Of a stretch of 64,000 nt of DNA, positions 61,288 through 64,000 are shown piece by piece; position 1 is the first letter of the stretch; the number at the start of each line of letters is the position of its first letter. Made by a program: the position numbers and the translations under genes. The notes beneath the pieces are model-generated. The model did no database searches, was not told the origin of the DNA, and saw nothing but the letters and a program-made list of their open reading frames with translations. The stretch lies in NCBI RefSeq assembly GCF_000014225.1, contig NC_008228.1, positions 1,116,001 to 1,180,000 on the forward strand, read 5' to 3'. Origin of the DNA: Paraglaciecola sp. T6c (GTDB taxonomy: Bacteria; Pseudomonadota; Gammaproteobacteria; Enterobacterales; Alteromonadaceae).

Positions 61288-61695
61288 ATGCAAAAGACGT
61301 TAGCGCTGGTCGCGCATGATCATAAAAAGCCAGAGCTTATCCGCTGGTCACTAGAGCATAAAGCAGAGCTAGAAAAACATAACTTAGTGGCGACAGGCAC
61401 GACAGGGGGCTTACTACAAGAAGCGTTAAACTTGCCCGTTACGCGATATAAGAGCGGCCCACTAGGCGGCGACCAACAAATAGGGGCATTGATCGCCGAA
61501 GGTAAGTTAGACGCTTTGATTTTCTTTTGGGATCCCTTGAACCCAGCCCCCCATGACCCAGACGTAAAAGCGCTGTTGCGTTTGTGCTCAGTATGGAATT
61601 TGCCGGTAGCGTGTAACACTTCTACAGCGGATATGTTGATCACCTCGCCGCTATTTATCGAGGGATTATACGAGCGGGCAGTGCCGGAGTTTTAA
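61288..61695 (+). CDS. mgsA: Methylglyoxal synthase
   Basis: Converts dihydroxyacetone phosphate to methylglyoxal. The 135-residue protein has catalytic-site residues of MgsA at matching spacing: H10 in VAHDHKK, D62 in [14 protein letters not shown]82 and H89 in [16 protein letters not shown]92. It is slightly shorter than the E. coli protein (152) at the N-terminus. GAGGAAGG precedes the ATG. It is a single gene. Confidence 0.93.
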   Translation: MQKTLALVAHDHKKPELIRWSLEHKAELEKHNLVATGTTGGLLQEALNLPVTRYKSGPLGGDQQIGALIAEGKLDALIFFWDPLNPAPHDPDVKALLRLCSVWNLPVACNTSTADMLITSPLFIEGLYERAVPEF

Positions 61696-61845
61696 GGTAT
61701 AACAAAAAATAGAGTGACTCAGGGAGAGTCGCTTTGTCACAGTTTTTAATCGCAAGGATAAAAGTCGCGTTAAAGTCGTTTTATAAGATGCGGTGCATAA
61801 GCGGAAAAAAACCTAGCAAGCACACTTATTACAAAAAGTTGAACG

Positions 61846-62694
61846 TTAGCTATCGGCTTTTCCAAATGAATTACGCTTTTTACTCTCTCGTTTATGCCGA
61901 CTTTCCATCATTCTATGGAGTGTTATCTGTTGTTCGCTGGTCAGTGCATTCCAAAACGTGTGCTGATTTTTAGCCCTAGTAAGAGCATGTTCATAGCGCC
62001 GTACTTCGGTTTCGGCTTGTAAGGCTGTCCAACTAGTTTCGCTCAGACTTTCACTGGTCACTATCGCAATAACTTGTGCCTCAAATGTCTCCCTAGCAAA
62101 TTTGTTTGCTTCTTTATCCGCTTCTTCAGCAGCGCGTTGTGCTTTAAATAGAGCTTGTTGCTCCTCGGTTAGGTTAAGTGTTTCGAAGTGCGCTGCTTGG
62201 CGTTGTGCCTCAGACATGATGGGTATGCTGTTACCCCGTGTTTTGCTCTGCTGTAACTTGGCGGCATGTCCTTTTTCTTGCTGCTTAGCATTTAATTCGA
62301 CCAAGAACGCTTCTTTCTGGCCATCGTCTAAAATCTGCCAAATTTGCTGCTGAGTTTTAATATCCAGCCACATTAGCTGATTTTGTAAGTGTTGTTCAGC
62401 ATGAATAGCGCTGCTTATTTCACTTTGAACCCATACATCACTTTGTATTAAATTGCGTAAGCTCTCACGCATAGATCTTTGGTCTGGCTGATAGGTATCT
62501 TTTGTCGCACGGTTTTGTTTTAACAGTAATCGAACGTCTTGACGTTGTGCGCCGGTTAAATCTAACTTTTTTAAAATTGGGCGTAAGGGTATTTGGCCAT
62601 TATGCGGCGAAGGTTTTGCAATAGCGACATGCTGAGTCAACAGGAATGCCAAAGCAACGGCGATGGGGGTAAATAATGATTTTAACGTTCGCAC
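61846..62694 (-). CDS. Periplasmic CpxP/Spy-like protein, apparently duplicated
   Basis: A 282-residue exported protein with signal peptide (cleavage near AIA, 24-26) and a largely helical, Gln-rich mature part. LTxxQ-type motifs occur at about 46-50 (LTGAQ), 121-126 (LDDGQ), 175-179 (LTEEQ) and 251-255 (LTSEQ). A normal CpxP or Spy has one pair, so this looks like two copies in tandem. GTG start with TAAGG upstream. It diverges from cpxR, the usual partner; it likely inhibits the CpxA sensor or acts as an envelope chaperone. Confidence 0.78.
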   Translation of the reverse strand: MRTLKSLFTPIAVALAFLLTQHVAIAKPSPHNGQIPLRPILKKLDLTGAQRQDVRLLLKQNRATKDTYQPDQRSMRESLRNLIQSDVWVQSEISSAIHAEQHLQNQLMWLDIKTQQQIWQILDDGQKEAFLVELNAKQQEKGHAAKLQQSKTRGNSIPIMSEAQRQAAHFETLNLTEEQQALFKAQRAAEEADKEANKFARETFEAQVIAIVTSESLSETSWTALQAETEVRRYEHALTRAKNQHTFWNALTSEQQITLHRMMESRHKRESKKRNSFGKADS

Positions 62695-62870
62695 TGAATA
62701 TGCCTTACTATAGTGAAATACAAAAAAAGGTTAGCACCACCAGCGCAAAGAAACGCAAAGCCAGTGTAAAGATTAAGTAAATAGACAATCGAGTAGCGAC
62801 AATTTCGGTATTATTTTATGGGTTTTCGCGCGTCTATTGTTAGGCCGCTAGAGTTTGAAGGAAAGTGTTC

Positions 62871-63578
62871 ATGCTAGAAAAGTCTTTGTTGCTGATCGAT
62901 GACGATCAAGCACTCACCGAGTTGTTACAGGAATACCTAAGCGCGCAAGGATACACGATTCATGTGGCAAGTGATGGGGAGGCCGGCCTGTTAGCTGCGA
63001 AATCAGGGCAGCACTATGATTTAATCATTTTGGATGTAATGCTTCCTAAAGTAGACGGGTTCGAAGTATTAAAACGTTTACGTAGTACACATGTTACCCC
63101 TGTGTTGATGTTAACTGCCAAAGGCGATGATTTTGATCGAATATTAGGCTTGGAACTCGGTGCCGACGACTATTTGGCAAAACCTTTCAACCACAGAGAG
63201 TTATCGGCCAGAGTGAAAGCTATTGTGCGCCGTGTAGATATTCAAGCCGGCTTGCAAAGCGACAAGCAAAAACAAAACACAATCGAAATTGGTGATGTGG
63301 AGTTAAATATTGCAGCGCAAACTGTCGCATGTAACGCCCAGCAAGTGGAGTTGACCGGCACCGAATTTGCGGTGCTGAAACTGTTGATGAGCTGTAGCCC
63401 GGATCTCGTGCCTAAACAGGCAATAAGTGAGCAGGTATTAGGTCGAAAGCTAGCCGCTTTTGATCGCAGTATTGATATGCACGTGAGCAATTTACGTAAG
63501 AAATTAAGTCATTTTAGTGACCATGACAAAATCAAAACCCATCGAGGGGTAGGATACGTCTATTTGGGTGAAATATGA
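62871..63578 (+). CDS. cpxR: CpxR-like response regulator
   Basis: OmpR-family response regulator of 235 residues: receiver domain with SLLLIDDDQALTELL, phosphoacceptor Asp in LIILDVMLP, MLTAK and GADDYLAKPF, then a winged-helix domain (VELTGTEFAVLKLLM, DRSIDMHVSNLRKKLSH, KTHRGVGYVYL). Residue and motif content fit CpxR, the envelope-stress regulator. The ATG at 62871 has AAGGAAA 8 bases upstream; the frame opens at GTG 62865. It overlaps the sensor gene start by 4 bases and diverges from the cpxP-like gene. Confidence 0.9.
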   Translation: MLEKSLLLIDDDQALTELLQEYLSAQGYTIHVASDGEAGLLAAKSGQHYDLIILDVMLPKVDGFEVLKRLRSTHVTPVLMLTAKGDDFDRILGLELGADDYLAKPFNHRELSARVKAIVRRVDIQAGLQSDKQKQNTIEIGDVELNIAAQTVACNAQQVELTGTEFAVLKLLMSCSPDLVPKQAISEQVLGRKLAAFDRSIDMHVSNLRKKLSHFSDHDKIKTHRGVGYVYLGEI

Positions 63579-64000
63579 GGCGTCTTCTATATTTAAACCC
63601 ATTTCGAAGTTTGTATGGTCGTATTTTTTTGTGGTTCTGGGGCACAACTATCGTCATGATCGTCGGTGCTTACTGGATTATGCAAAATATTGCTCCACCA
63701 GTTGAATATTTACCCATGGATGATAAGCAGCATTTCATGCTGGAAAACTCGGTTAGAGCTTTGCAGCGGCAAGTTTCCCGTAGCCCAGATGGTGAGCCGT
63801 TAGAGAATATTCTTGAACGCACCAGTCAGCGCGGTAAGTTGATGATGATTTTGCTCAATCCAAAAACCAAGTCGTTCACACTCAAGGGGCCGTTACCACG
63901 CTTACCCAATGAAAAGCCCTTTCTCGATTTAATTGGCTCTGCAAATCCATTGCGCATTGCAACACCTATCGGCGATATGTTTGGCCCAATGGCGACCGAT
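63575..64000 (+). CDS. cpxA: CpxA-like sensor histidine kinase (partial, 3' end outside window)
   Basis: The frame begins with ATG at 63575, overlapping the cpxR stop (ATGA), and runs to the window edge. The visible 142 codons show a short basic start (MRRLLYLNPFRSLYGR), a first membrane helix (IFLWFWGTTIVMIVGAYWIM) and the start of a periplasmic sensor domain (PPVEYLPMDDKQHFMLENSVRALQRQVSRSP). The kinase domain lies outside. The arrangement with cpxR and cpxP supports CpxA. Confidence 0.88.
   Translation, partial: MRRLLYLNPFRSLYGRIFLWFWGTTIVMIVGAYWIMQNIAPPVEYLPMDDKQHFMLENSVRALQRQVSRSPDGEPLENILERTSQRGKLMMILLNPKTKSFTLKGPLPRLPNEKPFLDLIGSANPLRIATPIGDMFGPMATD

Overview
The window looks like chromosome of a marine gammaproteobacterium of the Alteromonadales, near Paraglaciecola, Glaciecola or Alteromonas. 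This rests on four TonB-dependent receptors, the zwf-pgl-edd-glk-eda cluster beside hexR and pyruvate kinase, the argCBFGH-argA operon divergent from argE, a MerR/LiuR-style valine catabolic operon, a HopJ-family protein and AT-rich intergenic repeats bounded by ATACCAAT-like ends. No rRNA, tRNA, CRISPR array, prophage or transposase was seen.

Layout. 1-3662 (minus): an iron-type cell-surface signalling set, with a FecI-like sigma factor, FecR-like anti-sigma and an STN-containing TonB receptor cut by the window edge. 4076-11231: an exported SnoaL-like protein and two divergent TonB receptors, one followed at once by an exported M19 dipeptidase. 11325-12945: a PagL-like lipid A deacylase, a small unknown protein and a 7 x 16 bp tandem repeat. 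12966-15113: a sulfide/persulfide module (rhodanese, TauE-like permease, metallo-beta-lactamase persulfide dioxygenase-like) with a palindromic operator in the divergent promoter. 15124-16743: a response regulator with TPR-like repeats. 17011-22638: a valine/isobutyrate degradation operon. 22987-27269: a surface protein with choice-of-anchor L and PEP-CTERM-like tail, a peptidoglycan-binding protein, a repeat element, a class II amidotransferase and small proteins. 27550-32213: an RND exporter operon with a LolA-like protein and a predicted outer-membrane barrel. 32224-35646: a Hanks-type kinase with TPRs divergent from an ECF sigma factor whose acidic region-2 motif is replaced by a threonine-containing one. 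35732-39072: small exported protein, TrhO, EF-hand protein and a saccharopine-dehydrogenase-like oxidoreductase. 39298-41907: another TonB receptor. 42364-50896: pyruvate kinase, HexR and the Entner-Doudoroff operon with two HexR-like palindromes. 50966-51789: YkgJ-like and HopJ-like proteins. 51867-61225: arginine biosynthesis, with argE followed by a coupled kelch protein. 61288-64000: methylglyoxal synthase, then a CpxP-like duplicated protein divergent from CpxR and a truncated CpxA.

The observations most worth following are: (i) the kinase/ECF sigma pair, which has the features of a sigma factor switched on by threonine phosphorylation; (ii) a terminator hairpin with a competing upstream helix in the argC leader, suggesting attenuation in addition to ArgR; (iii) another orphan intrinsic terminator in the 5' region of the TonB receptor at 41907; (iv) a roughly 265 bp palindromic repeat whose end supplies the start codon of a small NIPSNAP-like gene; (v) a TonB receptor with an EF-hand-like loop. 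All function calls come from reading sequence and family knowledge only; no search was run.
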